From an uncultured Pseudoteredinibacter sp. (GTDB lineage Bacteria > Pseudomonadota > Gammaproteobacteria > Pseudomonadales > Cellvibrionaceae): a stretch of DNA of 64,000 bases. How positions within the stretch are numbered: the first letter of the stretch is position 1; each line of letters starts with the position of its first letter. The position numbers and the translations under genes are program-made. The notes beneath the pieces were generated by a model. It searched no databases. It saw only the letters and a list, made by a program, of their open reading frames with translations, and was not told the DNA's origin. This document shows, piece after piece, positions 15,725 through 24,189 of this stretch. Location: positions 124,001 through 188,000 of the forward strand of contig NZ_CANMSS010000009.1 of NCBI RefSeq assembly GCF_947500695.1. Direction: 5' to 3'.

Positions 15725-17171
15725 ATAAGAATGCCATCATCTGTTCGCGTTGTTTTTTAGAGAGCTTTAAATAAGCCTGCTTTGAAGGTTCCGCTTCGCC
15801 GCCATGCCATAAAATAGCTTCTTCGGCACTACGTGCACGACCATCATGCAATAAAGCCTCAACGCCATTAACTGTTTTAATCATACCCAAGCCCCACAAT
15901 GGAGCGGTACGCCATTCACTGCCTGCGGCCAAAAATTCACGGCTGCCATCGTCAAGCTCAGGACCCATATCATGAAGCAATAAATCGCTGTAGGGTTTGA
16001 TCCGTGTGTTAGCCAACCAGCTGAATTTATAATTACTTGAGGTGCTAAGCAAAGACTTATGGCAGCTGGAGCAATTCAGCTCCTCAAACAATTTTTCTCC
16101 GGCCAGCACTTGCTCATCACGCGGCTTTCGGCGCTTTGGAACCGCTAGATTACTGGTATAGAAGGTAACTTGATCCAATAATGTATCGCTAATTTCGATC
16201 TCGCTACCCGGGCGTTTAAGATCGTCCTGCCTGGAGATCTTACGACACAATATCTCTGCAACCGTACAATTCTCACTCTGGAATAAACTTGAACGGATTC
16301 CCATATCACCATTGAATGCCGCGGCATTTTGCTGCTTTAAACTTGGCTGCCCGGCTTTCCAACCAAAGCGGCCTATTACCAGCGACTGATTTTCAACACT
16401 CCAAACTCGATTCAAACGGCCAGAAATACCATCACCATTTTTATCAGTTGGGTCAGCCATGGCTTCTAGAGTTGAATCGGTAATGGCCTCGAGTAAACCG
16501 AGACCTACCATAACAGGGGCTATACGTGCTGATATCTGGGTTTTTGGGTGTAACTCACCGTAAGCAAGCTGAGCAATAGAAAAGCGAGGCTTTTGCAGCT
16601 CTACCTCACTGCCATCGGCAAAGCGTATTCGTTTTTTATCATATTGAATCTTAATCTGACCTTCGGCTGGAACTCCTGGAATACCAAAATCCTGTAATTG
16701 CCCGCCATAATTAGGGTCGGCTTTGCTTGCCTCGTGGGGCGCTAGATTATGCTTACCTGAAACATTTAAACGCAACAAAAGCGAAACGGCGTTATCCGTA
16801 TCGCTTTGTGGTAGATGCCCTCTCCCGTCTTTTATATGGCAGTTTTGACAGGCGTTGGTATTGAACAGCGGACCAAGACCATCTCTAGCATCAGTGCTCG
16901 CTGGTGAGACCACCCAAGGGTTGCGAAAAAAGCTATTGCCAACACTAAAATCTAACCTTCGCATTAGAGGCATATTTGCCGCAGGTTGCGAAAAAGAATG
17001 GATACCTTTTGGGTTGACCCGGCTTTTGTCTGGCTTCAAGTCTTGTTCAGCAATACTCGTAGCGGCAAAATTCATTAAGGCTAAAACGCAAAAAAACCGA
17101 GGCGCCAATACGCGCTCGGTTTTATGCTTGGCTCTCTGGTCTTTAGCGGAGCCAAGTTCATTTTTTTTCAT
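15714..17171 (-). CDS. Di-heme oxidoreductase (DUF1111/DHOR), c-type cytochrome
   Basis: 485 residues from ATG 17171. A longer frame from 17231 would run into the preceding gene, so the inner start, 13 bases after that gene's stop, is chosen. A hydrophobic export segment lies at ~24-41. Two CxxCH heme sites are visible: CQNCH (108-112) and CSSCH (367-371). The middle part includes DKNGDGISGRLN, a Ca-binding-like loop, and GRFGWKAGQPSLKQQ, both typical of the family formerly annotated as thiol oxidoreductase and related to MauG/CcpA peroxidases. It sits between two imelysin genes, which suggests it changes the iron redox state for them; this is inference. Confidence 0.88.
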   Translation of the reverse strand: MKKNELGSAKDQRAKHKTERVLAPRFFCVLALMNFAATSIAEQDLKPDKSRVNPKGIHSFSQPAANMPLMRRLDFSVGNSFFRNPWVVSPASTDARDGLGPLFNTNACQNCHIKDGRGHLPQSDTDNAVSLLLRLNVSGKHNLAPHEASKADPNYGGQLQDFGIPGVPAEGQIKIQYDKKRIRFADGSEVELQKPRFSIAQLAYGELHPKTQISARIAPVMVGLGLLEAITDSTLEAMADPTDKNGDGISGRLNRVWSVENQSLVIGRFGWKAGQPSLKQQNAAAFNGDMGIRSSLFQSENCTVAEILCRKISRQDDLKRPGSEIEISDTLLDQVTFYTSNLAVPKRRKPRDEQVLAGEKLFEELNCSSCHKSLLSTSSNYKFSWLANTRIKPYSDLLLHDMGPELDDGSREFLAAGSEWRTAPLWGLGMIKTVNGVEALLHDGRARSAEEAILWHGGEAEPSKQAYLKLSKKQREQMMAFLYDL

Positions 17172-17184
17172 TAGCAATTTATCT

Positions 17185-18459
17185 TTAAAATTCGTGATCG
17201 GCTGTATCTGGGTTAAGGTTATCAATATCAAGGGCTTTTGCCGCTAACTCAATGTTTCGAGTTTCTTCTACCAATGCATTGATAGACGCATTAATCATTT
17301 CAGCGCCCTTTTCATTACCTTCGGCGATTAATTGATCAAAGGCTTCCGGATTTTCTTTCCGCTCTGCGCTATCCACCAATGCTTGCAGTTTCGACTGGCT
17401 ATTATCTAAGCTCTGTAGCACTTTTGCGGCTAGCTTCTTATCTTTGTTTTCAAGCAAAGACTGGATACTGGGCCCCCTTAGTAATTCACCATCTACACGG
17501 CGATACTCTCCAACATAGATATTGCGGATACCAAGGCCGTTATAAAAATGAGAGTAATGGGTATTGTCACTAAAGCAGTCATGCTCATCTTCAGCAGAGT
17601 TGGCTTCCAAGGATACTTTCAAACGCTCCCCAGCCAGTTCGCCCAAAGCGAGGCTTCCCATTCCAAAAAGCATACGGGTTAAACCTTGCTTACTGGATAG
17701 AGCCAATAGCTTCTGGCGATAGTTTTCATCTTTTGCTGGAGCCCACTGGGCAACCATATAACTTAAGTCATCCATCAATAGCTGGCTAATGGCCGACAAG
17801 TATTCACGACGTCGCTCACAATTACCATTGCTGCACTGCTCACCAACAACATAATCTGTATATGGGCGCTGGCCAGCACCTGGATTGTGACCATTTAGGT
17901 CTTGCCCCCAAAGTAGAAACTCGATGGCATGGTAACCGGTTGCTACATTCGCCTCAGAGCCTCCCAGCTCATTTAGCGAAGCCAGTAATTCAGGGCTCAA
18001 GTTTTTTATATCTAGGCGATTACCACCCAAATCAAGCTCGGTGTTAGCAATGATATTTGCATTGGAGCCCACATTACCTAACTCGGCTTCATAGCTGGCA
18101 TCATCGACATAATCTATTAAACCTTCATCTAAGGGCCAAGCATTCAACTGCCCTTCCCAATCATCCACAATGGCATTACCAAAGCGAAATACTTCTGACT
18201 GCTGATAAGGAACACGAGCGGCTTTCCAAGCTGTTTTCGCTTGCGCCAAGGTTTTTTCTGAAGGCGAAGCCAGCAGAGTAGCAATGCTCTTGTCTAACTT
18301 CTTGGCTGTTTGTAAAGCATCCTCAAAGGTCGCGTGAGCAATATCGGCATAATGCGCAACGACTTGCTTTTCAGTCTCCCCTTCAGCATAAAGGTTGGGC
18401 GATAGCGCCGCGGCCATAGCGAGTGCTTTTAAAATAAAACGCTTGGAGCTAAATAACAT
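17185..18459 (-). CDS. Imelysin family (M75) iron-uptake protein, IrpA-like
   Basis: 424 residues from ATG 18459, where the signal peptide MLFSSKRFILKALAMAAA begins and a GAGGAAG ribosome site precedes it. An upstream ATG at 18537 would add 26 hydrophilic residues before the signal and is rejected. The mature protein starts near residue 26. The GxHxxE motif is intact as GYHAIE (175-180, then FLLWGQDLNG), with EVFRFGNAIVDDWEGQLNAWPLDEGLIDYV upstream, split here only for reading as the classic imelysin block. Two four-helix bundles are expected. It leads the imelysin, di-heme, imelysin-like, DUF1513 operon. The family binds iron in the periplasm or outer membrane. Confidence 0.88.
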   Translation of the reverse strand: MLFSSKRFILKALAMAAALSPNLYAEGETEKQVVAHYADIAHATFEDALQTAKKLDKSIATLLASPSEKTLAQAKTAWKAARVPYQQSEVFRFGNAIVDDWEGQLNAWPLDEGLIDYVDDASYEAELGNVGSNANIIANTELDLGGNRLDIKNLSPELLASLNELGGSEANVATGYHAIEFLLWGQDLNGHNPGAGQRPYTDYVVGEQCSNGNCERRREYLSAISQLLMDDLSYMVAQWAPAKDENYRQKLLALSSKQGLTRMLFGMGSLALGELAGERLKVSLEANSAEDEHDCFSDNTHYSHFYNGLGIRNIYVGEYRRVDGELLRGPSIQSLLENKDKKLAAKVLQSLDNSQSKLQALVDSAERKENPEAFDQLIAEGNEKGAEMINASINALVEETRNIELAAKALDIDNLNPDTADHEF

Positions 18460-18636
18460 GGAGCTTCCTCGAGCTAGTTGCTGTAGTGAACATTTATGGC
18501 TATCTATTGGTCGGAGCCAGAAGCGGTTCTTAGCCACTATTCAGCCTAGGAATTCGATAGCAGATTTGTAAATTTCGCGGGCAAAATCCTACCACTAAAT
18601 GCAAATAGTTATCAACAACTCAAATAGGATAAATGG

Positions 18637-18664
18637 CAAAAAGCGGGCAGCCTAAAGCTGCCCG
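18637..18664 (-). terminator. Rho-independent terminator of heme-type TBDR
   Basis: CGGGCAGC (18644-18651), a five-base loop and GCTGCCCG (18657-18664) form an 8-bp stem. On the minus strand it is followed by CTTTTTGCC. It lies 13 bases after the stop of the minus-strand receptor gene. Confidence 0.8.
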
Positions 18665-18676
18665 TAAAGAGGAGAG

Positions 18677-20908
18677 TTAAAACTGATAACTAATACTCAT
18701 TTTTACATTGCGCCCAACCTCTGCCGGATCGCTAGCTGAGCTGGCCGGAGCACGTAAGTAACGCCTATCTGTTAAGTTATCAACACCAACAACCAAGCTT
18801 AAGCCATCGAGCATACCCTGACCTTGGTAGGTCGCGTTTAGGTTCACCACGCTGTAGCCTTCAACGCCATAACCCGCATTCAAATACAGCTCAGAAAGGC
18901 GCTTTTGCTCCTTGTATTTCAGCACCTGTGCGCCAATATTCACCGAATCCAGCAACTGGTAATTCACATTTAGCGTTAATTTATCCGCTGGCGCTTCTTG
19001 GTAGGGCTGTTTGTCGGTATCGACATTCCCCAAGAAGAAATTAGGCACGCCGGTAGCATCCATATTCATAGTCGAATAGCCAAGATAAACATCAAGATCT
19101 TGCCAGCTGTACTCCAATTCAACTTCCACACCACGACTTTGCAAGCCTCCAATGTTTTTGGCGCTGTAGTCACGGTGGGTAGCTACAGGGATGCCGTTGG
19201 CCGGCCGCGGACCTGGCGAGCCCTGTTGTTTTTCACCATTTTCGTCGATGTAATACATGAATGGTACATTGTCGATAAAGTTAACAATGTCGTTGTTAAA
19301 GAAAATCACCTTGGCACTGATGTTGTCAGCGTATTCCATATCTGCCCAATGTAAACCAAAACCAGCTTCCCAGTTTTCTGAAGTTTCCGGCATCAGATCT
19401 GGCTGCGGTTCTTGGTAGCAAATCTTGCCGCCAATATGACAACGCCATTCATCTTTCTTGTATAATTCCTGTACAGATGGCGCACGAAACGCTTCACTAT
19501 AGCTGGCAAATAAATTCAAGAAATCCAAGGCTTTGTATGTGAGGCCGATGTTACTCGACACTTCACTGTCATCGTTATCACCAAATTCACTGAATTGATT
19601 ATTGCTCCGCTCGTAGGAGTCAAAGCGCACGCCCAACGTTAGCAATAAAGTCTCATCAAAGAAGTTGGATTGATCGATGATTGAAGCCGAAATATTTGTA
19701 GCCTCGCTGTCACCATAAAAAGTGGTAACGCCAGCTGAAATAGTATTGTCTAACTGATTCTGAACAAAATCTTCAACTTCATAGTTAAACTCGATAGCTA
19801 ATTTGTGGTTAATGTCACCTTCAAATGTCGACAAATTGGCCACACGCAAGCTTTTACGGGTGGTTTCGCCCTCGTCAATACTGTCAAAAATTCGCTGCGC
19901 ACCATTTCGATAGGTTAAGAACCCTCTGCTCGTTTTATCATAATTCTTTTCAGAAAAAACCGCCTGAACATCTAGATCTAACAGTTCAGTGTCTGGGTTA
20001 AAACTGTACTTAACACTACCCTCTAGATAATCATTACTGAAATCTTGGAAGAGTTGTGGGTACAAAACCCCATAGCGCTGACTCATAGCATAAGGCTGAT
20101 CGGATGCTTCGGTTTCAGACCAATCAAGTTTTACCGCCAACTGCTGTCGATCATCAATCGTCCAACGCGTCTTAAACATAGCATTTTGACGAGTCGAATC
20201 GTTTTTGATCTTCGCCAGTGAAGCAACGCCACTATCTTCGCCACGATCACCCACGATATCGATATCTTCATAATCGGATTGGCTGAGCTCCAAAACCATA
20301 TCCAATTGCTCATCCATATAAAAACCTGTCGCTCCTTTTATCAAGGCATCTGTAGCATCCTGACGAGACAAAGAAACCTTTGCACCGAAGCCGTTCTTAT
20401 CCAGATAATCACTGGCATCTTTGGTAACGAGCCGAATACTGCCACCTAAGGCACCCGAACCCACTGTCAGCGAATCGGCACCACGCAGTACTTGCACTCG
20501 CTTTAAGCTTTGCGGGTCAATCCCCATACTGTTGATGCTTGCGATATTGTTACCGCCGTCAGATTCAATTTTTCGTTTAACATTATCAACCGATACGTGA
20601 ATTCGCTCCCCATACAAACCACGCACAACCGGCTGACTGGCCAAAGGCACGACACCGCCAGTTAAATCTACGCCGGGCATGTTCTTCAGCAGCTGACTGA
20701 GCTCACTCTGCTGTTGACGAGCAATCTCTTTGGCAGTGATGACCGAAATAGACGCCGGCGTATCCTGGTTGACCAAGGTTAATTTGTGACCAATAACCTC
20801 AATTAGTTCTAACTCCTCGTCTGCCTTTTTTTCAGCAAAGCTCGGAGCACTGATCGACGCACAGGCAATCGCCATGGCCAATACAGATTTTCCCCCTTGA
20901 TATCTCAT
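18677..20908 (-). CDS. TonB-dependent heme/hemoglobin-type receptor
   Basis: 743 residues. The signal peptide ends near residue 25 (SAPSFAEKK), with a TonB-box-like ELELIEVIG after it. The plug (~40-170) shows SELSQLLKNMPGVDL, VVRGLYGERIHVSVDNV and LRGADSLTVGSGALGGSIRL. The barrel contains FRAPSVQELY and PQPDLMPETSENWE, the FRAP and NPNL boxes. The spacer carries a His and two Cys (RCHIGGKICYQ), in line with the heme-binding His of HemR/HasR-type receptors. The C-terminus ends in an aromatic residue (SISYQF). It is divergent from DUF4920, with a strong Fur-like box ~110-130 bases upstream. Heme import is a good but unproven guess. Confidence 0.9.
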   Translation of the reverse strand: MRYQGGKSVLAMAIACASISAPSFAEKKADEELELIEVIGHKLTLVNQDTPASISVITAKEIARQQQSELSQLLKNMPGVDLTGGVVPLASQPVVRGLYGERIHVSVDNVKRKIESDGGNNIASINSMGIDPQSLKRVQVLRGADSLTVGSGALGGSIRLVTKDASDYLDKNGFGAKVSLSRQDATDALIKGATGFYMDEQLDMVLELSQSDYEDIDIVGDRGEDSGVASLAKIKNDSTRQNAMFKTRWTIDDRQQLAVKLDWSETEASDQPYAMSQRYGVLYPQLFQDFSNDYLEGSVKYSFNPDTELLDLDVQAVFSEKNYDKTSRGFLTYRNGAQRIFDSIDEGETTRKSLRVANLSTFEGDINHKLAIEFNYEVEDFVQNQLDNTISAGVTTFYGDSEATNISASIIDQSNFFDETLLLTLGVRFDSYERSNNQFSEFGDNDDSEVSSNIGLTYKALDFLNLFASYSEAFRAPSVQELYKKDEWRCHIGGKICYQEPQPDLMPETSENWEAGFGLHWADMEYADNISAKVIFFNNDIVNFIDNVPFMYYIDENGEKQQGSPGPRPANGIPVATHRDYSAKNIGGLQSRGVEVELEYSWQDLDVYLGYSTMNMDATGVPNFFLGNVDTDKQPYQEAPADKLTLNVNYQLLDSVNIGAQVLKYKEQKRLSELYLNAGYGVEGYSVVNLNATYQGQGMLDGLSLVVGVDNLTDRRYLRAPASSASDPAEVGRNVKMSISYQF

Positions 20909-20931
20909 ACTTAACTCCCTTCCAGTTTAAT

Positions 20932-20949
20932 GTAAATGAGAATATTTTC
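20932..20949. promoter_or_regulatory. Possible secondary Fur-like site
   Basis: GTAAATGAGAATATTTTC resembles a partial Fur box (AAATGA-GAATAT). It lies just upstream of the TBDR start at 20908, inside the probable 5' untranslated region. It is weaker than the site at 21019. Confidence 0.35.
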
Positions 20950-21018
20950 GGTTTATTATAAATTTAACGTCCATTTTTATGCTATAAATTTATTTGTATA
21001 TTCTCTATGGAAATATAG

Positions 21019-21041
21019 AATGATATGCATTATCATTTGAA
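21019..21041. promoter_or_regulatory. Fur-like box between TBDR and DUF4920 genes
   Basis: AATGATATGCATTATCATT is close to the Fur consensus, with near-palindromic halves AATGATA and TATCATT. It stands ~110 bases before the minus-strand TBDR start (20908) and ~140 bases before the plus-strand DUF4920 start, so it could repress either promoter under high iron. Confidence 0.75.
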
Positions 21042-21180
21042 ACCATTTTGCACCAATATAGAACCTAAAAATAAAGTGGCTTATGGCATACAGTGGCTTT
21101 ATAAAGGAAACTATTTGGGTTAAGAACTACAAAGTACCGACAAGCCACCGCTCAGGGAGCAACGATCAAGGGGAATCAAC

Positions 21181-21645
21181 ATGCAAAAGCTAAAAATTGG
21201 AATCACAGCAATATTGGCCATGACTAGCAGCCTTACTATGGCTGATGTAAAGTTTGGCGACGGCGCCAAAATGGATCAGTTACAAGATTTAGCACAAGTA
21301 ATGCAGGCGCCGAAAGATTACAGAAATCAGACAATTACCGTAAAAGGCATCATCAAAGAGGTCTGCCATAAAAAAGGTTGCTGGATGGAGTTAAGCGCTG
21401 GCGAGCAATACGACAACCTGATCGTAAAGGTAAAAGACGGCGATATGGTTTTTCCTATTAGCTCCAGAGGGAAAACAGCTTATGCGACTGGCGTATTAAA
21501 CAGCACGGATTTAAATATTGAGCAGACTAAAGCCTATTTAGCCCACCGAGCTGAAGAAAATAAGCTTGAATTTGACCCTACCTCGGTAACAAAGGGCATG
21601 AACCTTTACCGCCTAAAACCCACTGGTGTGACCATCAGCGATTAA
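21181..21645 (+). CDS. DUF4920 domain periplasmic protein
   Basis: 154 residues with a ribosome site (AAGGGGAA) before ATG 21181. A signal peptide ends at residue ~21 (SLTMADVK). An OB-fold-like core carries a YRNQTITVKGIIKEVC segment and CHKKGCWMEL, two Cys and nearby residues that could bind a metal or form a disulfide. It then has ISSRGKTAYATGVL and ends with an HRAEENKLEFDP stretch. DUF4920 is a small periplasmic family of unknown function. The divergent TBDR and shared Fur-like box point to iron- or metal-linked expression. Confidence 0.8.
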   Translation: MQKLKIGITAILAMTSSLTMADVKFGDGAKMDQLQDLAQVMQAPKDYRNQTITVKGIIKEVCHKKGCWMELSAGEQYDNLIVKVKDGDMVFPISSRGKTAYATGVLNSTDLNIEQTKAYLAHRAEENKLEFDPTSVTKGMNLYRLKPTGVTISD

Positions 21646-21661
21646 GAGCTGCATTAGCCTC

Positions 21662-21700
21662 AAGCCCCGACTATTGGAACTACAAGCCGGGGCTTCTCTA
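21662..21700 (+). terminator. Possible terminator after DUF4920
   Basis: AAGCCCCG (21662-21669) pairs with CGGGGCTT (21688-21695) around an 18-base loop, followed by CTCTA. The long loop and poor T-run keep confidence low. Confidence 0.45.
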
Positions 21701-21744
21701 CCCCACCTCCCCCGCAAAAGCATAGATAGAGAAACACCCGACTT

Positions 21745-21763
21745 GCTAATAATTATCATTAGC
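21745..21763. promoter_or_regulatory. Fur-like box upstream of DUF3649-PepSY-DUF3325
   Basis: GCTAATAATTATCATTAGC is a 19-bp near-perfect palindrome with AATAAT/ATCATT units, a strong Fur match. The first gene starts ~180 bases later, so the transcript would have a long leader. I see no convincing open frame or fold in that leader. Confidence 0.75.
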
Positions 21764-21944
21764 ATTGGAATGCACAACCATGTGTTTTGAGCTCAGCTGA
21801 ACAACCAAATTAAAATACCGTAGAAGATGCCTATATGGGCTTACGCTCCAACAAAGTCGAACTAGCGCCTTTCAAATAAGTTTCTCTCAAAAGCACTGCA
21901 TACGTAAGAGTCAAACCCACCTAATCTAGGCCAAGGCATCTCAT

Positions 21945-22241
21945 ATGAACAGAGTCAGCGGATATATTAGATCCTATAATGGCCAAGTATTACTCAGAAT
22001 TATCGCAGCGTTTCTGATTGGCTACCTTGCGAGCAACTCTATAGGGGTTGTACTAGCCAAATCTCTACACAGATTTGCAGGCATTTCGCAACCTGAAGCG
22101 GCGCTCTATGCCTCCCTGTCTGCCTTTTTGATATACAGCGTGATAATTCTTTGGGCCTTTTCGGTGCGCTCACAAAAAAAACTTTGGCAAGGACTTACCC
22201 TGCTAACCCTCACCCTTTCTGGCGTAGCATTTCTACTTTAA
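21945..22241 (+). CDS. DUF3649 small membrane protein
   Basis: 98 residues with three hydrophobic helices (~17-38, 51-71, 79-97) and almost no soluble part. DUF3649, a PepSY membrane protein and DUF3325 form a recurring three-gene cassette near siderophore receptors in proteobacteria; this copy has the same order and a Fur-like box ahead. The function is unknown. A helper of the PepSY protein in ferri-siderophore reduction is a reasonable guess. Confidence 0.82.
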   Translation: MNRVSGYIRSYNGQVLLRIIAAFLIGYLASNSIGVVLAKSLHRFAGISQPEAALYASLSAFLIYSVIILWAFSVRSQKKLWQGLTLLTLTLSGVAFLL

Positions 22242-22304
22242 CTACAAGGCAACCCTACCCAAAGCACCCTACAATTTAATCCAGCAGGTAACTCAGCAAA
22301 TACC

Positions 22305-23867
22305 ATGAAAAAAGATTTCCGACATTCAATGATCTGGCTGCACACATGGGCAGGCCTAGTGTTTTGCTGGTTGCTATACTTTATGTTTGTTACCGGCACC
22401 TTAGGTTACTTAGATAGCGAGCTTGATAGCTGGATGAAGCCTGAGTTGAGTGCGGCCGAGGAAGTCAGTTTAGAAACTGATCTCAATGCAGCGATAACTT
22501 ACCTTCAAGCTCATGCCGCCGATGCTGAACGCTGGTTTATTTCACCGGCAAATCATCGTGACAACCCTCAATTAAGAGTCTCTTGGCGATATCCGAGAGA
22601 TTCAGAAAAAAACAACGGTCGAGAGCTTATTAACCGAGGTACTGGCGAAGAACTCCACCACAGAGAAACGGCAGGCGGGCAAACCTTATATCGAATGCAT
22701 TACCGCTTGCACTACTTACCGAGCGGCTGGGGCTTTCGCTTAGTGGGGATTTTTACCTTAGCCATGTTTATTGCCCTGCTTACCGGTGTGGTCGCTCACC
22801 GTAAATTGTTTAAAGATTTCTTTAGCTTTCGCCCCCAAAAAGGTAAAGCCGCCTGGCTTGATATGCATAATCTAAGTAGCATCGCCTCCCTTCCCTTTCA
22901 GCTTATGATTACCTATAGCGGACTCATCTTCGCTATTAGTACTTGGATGCCCTTTGTTGGCGTTGCGGCCTACGATTTTGATGTCAAATCGCTACGAGCT
23001 GATCTTAATGAAATGCGCGGCCGATCTAGTATCAAAGCGGCCGGAGAAAATGCTGACTTGGTTGGTATGGATATATTGAGCCAAAATATTGAAGCTTCCA
23101 TCAACGACGATGCTTTAGTGCGCTTTATCGAAATTAAAAATCCAAATGATCGCAATGCCAAAATATTCGTCAACACCCATCTGAGTGGTCCAGTTCAAGA
23201 GCAAAACAAGCTTCAATTTGATGGTCGCAGTGGCAAGCTCGAATCAAGCAAAGAGCAAAGTGGAGCCCTGCAAACTCGTAATGTCTTTATTAATTTGCAC
23301 GAAGGCTTATTTGCCGGTCCAGCTCTAAGGCTTCTCTATATCTTGTCCGGATTATTAGGCACTTTGATGGTAGCTACCGGTGCAATTTACTATGCCCAAA
23401 AACGTAAACGCCCTGCACAGGCGCTCAGCAAACAACAGATGCTAGTCGACATCGTAAATGGCGGCACTATTATCGGTCTACCCATCTCAATTTGCGTTTT
23501 TATGATGTCCAACCGACTATTGGCAATAGATCTTGATCAGCGAGCCGACTGGGAGGTTCACAGTATGTTTTTGGCATGGTTAGCGAGCTTTGTACTGGCT
23601 GCCTATTGGGTAAAAGACACTATGTGGAAAAAGCTTAGTCTTGTGCTTAGCATCACGCTCTTCAGCGTTCCTATCGTCAACTTTTTCAGTACAAACCGAG
23701 GCCTAGGTCAGAGCAGCTGGCAAAACGACACTCTATTTGTTGCGACTGATATTGTTATGCTTAGCATGGCAGCTATCAGCCTTTTGCTATGGGGCATCTT
23801 AAGTAAAAAAGAGCAACGACAACAGAGCCCGATCAGATCGACAAACGCACATAGTGCAGTCGCATAA
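22305..23867 (+). CDS. PepSY-associated TM helix protein, PiuB-like
   Basis: 520 residues. An N-terminal helix with His (HSMIWLHTWAGLVFCWLLYF, ~7-26) is followed by a large periplasmic PepSY part, a central helix pair (LTGVVAHRKLFKDFF near 158; MITYSGLIFAISTWMPF near 205), a second PepSY region and four or five C-terminal helices. His residues at membrane edges (LHTWAG, AHRKLFKDFFSFRP, DMHNL, NLHEGLF) are the usual heme-ligand candidates. Homologues (PiuB, FsrB-like) are linked to iron release from siderophores by reduction. It lies between DUF3649 and DUF3325, 63 and 11 bases away. Confidence 0.87.
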   Translation: MKKDFRHSMIWLHTWAGLVFCWLLYFMFVTGTLGYLDSELDSWMKPELSAAEEVSLETDLNAAITYLQAHAADAERWFISPANHRDNPQLRVSWRYPRDSEKNNGRELINRGTGEELHHRETAGGQTLYRMHYRLHYLPSGWGFRLVGIFTLAMFIALLTGVVAHRKLFKDFFSFRPQKGKAAWLDMHNLSSIASLPFQLMITYSGLIFAISTWMPFVGVAAYDFDVKSLRADLNEMRGRSSIKAAGENADLVGMDILSQNIEASINDDALVRFIEIKNPNDRNAKIFVNTHLSGPVQEQNKLQFDGRSGKLESSKEQSGALQTRNVFINLHEGLFAGPALRLLYILSGLLGTLMVATGAIYYAQKRKRPAQALSKQQMLVDIVNGGTIIGLPISICVFMMSNRLLAIDLDQRADWEVHSMFLAWLASFVLAAYWVKDTMWKKLSLVLSITLFSVPIVNFFSTNRGLGQSSWQNDTLFVATDIVMLSMAAISLLLWGILSKKEQRQQSPIRSTNAHSAVA

Positions 23868-23878
23868 AGAGAATATCG

Positions 23879-24172
23879 ATGACTATTTTTGCTGTACTGA
23901 TCATTAGCTGCTTAGGGTTTTCCTGCATGGCCTTTGCGAAGCCAAAACACTGGAAAGCTATACCTTTTTTGAGTCGATTGCGCCACCCTGGAAAAAGAGT
24001 CCAAGAGCTCATGCAGTACTCGGGCGCCATACTACTGATACTGGCCGTTTACACTTGTCAACTGAATTGGGGTTGGGCACTTGGATTGTGTTTCTATGTA
24101 GGGGTTCTTAGTATCGCATTGTTTTTTGTAAGCTTATTGATCAGCTACTTCGAGAATACTATAAAAAACTAG
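23879..24172 (+). CDS. DUF3325 small membrane protein
   Basis: 97 residues with a helix at the N-terminus (~2-20), a basic loop (KPKHWKAIPFLSRLRHPGKR) and two further helices (~47-60 and 64-90). It is the third member of the DUF3649-PepSY-DUF3325 cassette, 11 bases after the PepSY stop. No enzyme motif is visible. An inner-membrane partner of the PepSY reductase-like protein is likely. Confidence 0.8.
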   Translation: MTIFAVLIISCLGFSCMAFAKPKHWKAIPFLSRLRHPGKRVQELMQYSGAILLILAVYTCQLNWGWALGLCFYVGVLSIALFFVSLLISYFENTIKN

Positions 24173-24189
24173 CTTTAGTATGGGATTGC

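Noticed and set aside
17172-17231. N-terminal extension of the di-heme protein
   Set aside because: It would overlap the end of the upstream imelysin gene and precedes no signal peptide; ATG 17171 fits better.
18569-18620. A possible Fur site before the imelysin operon (AAATGCAAATAGTTATC)
   Set aside because: The match to the Fur consensus is poor and its distance from the promoter is uncertain.
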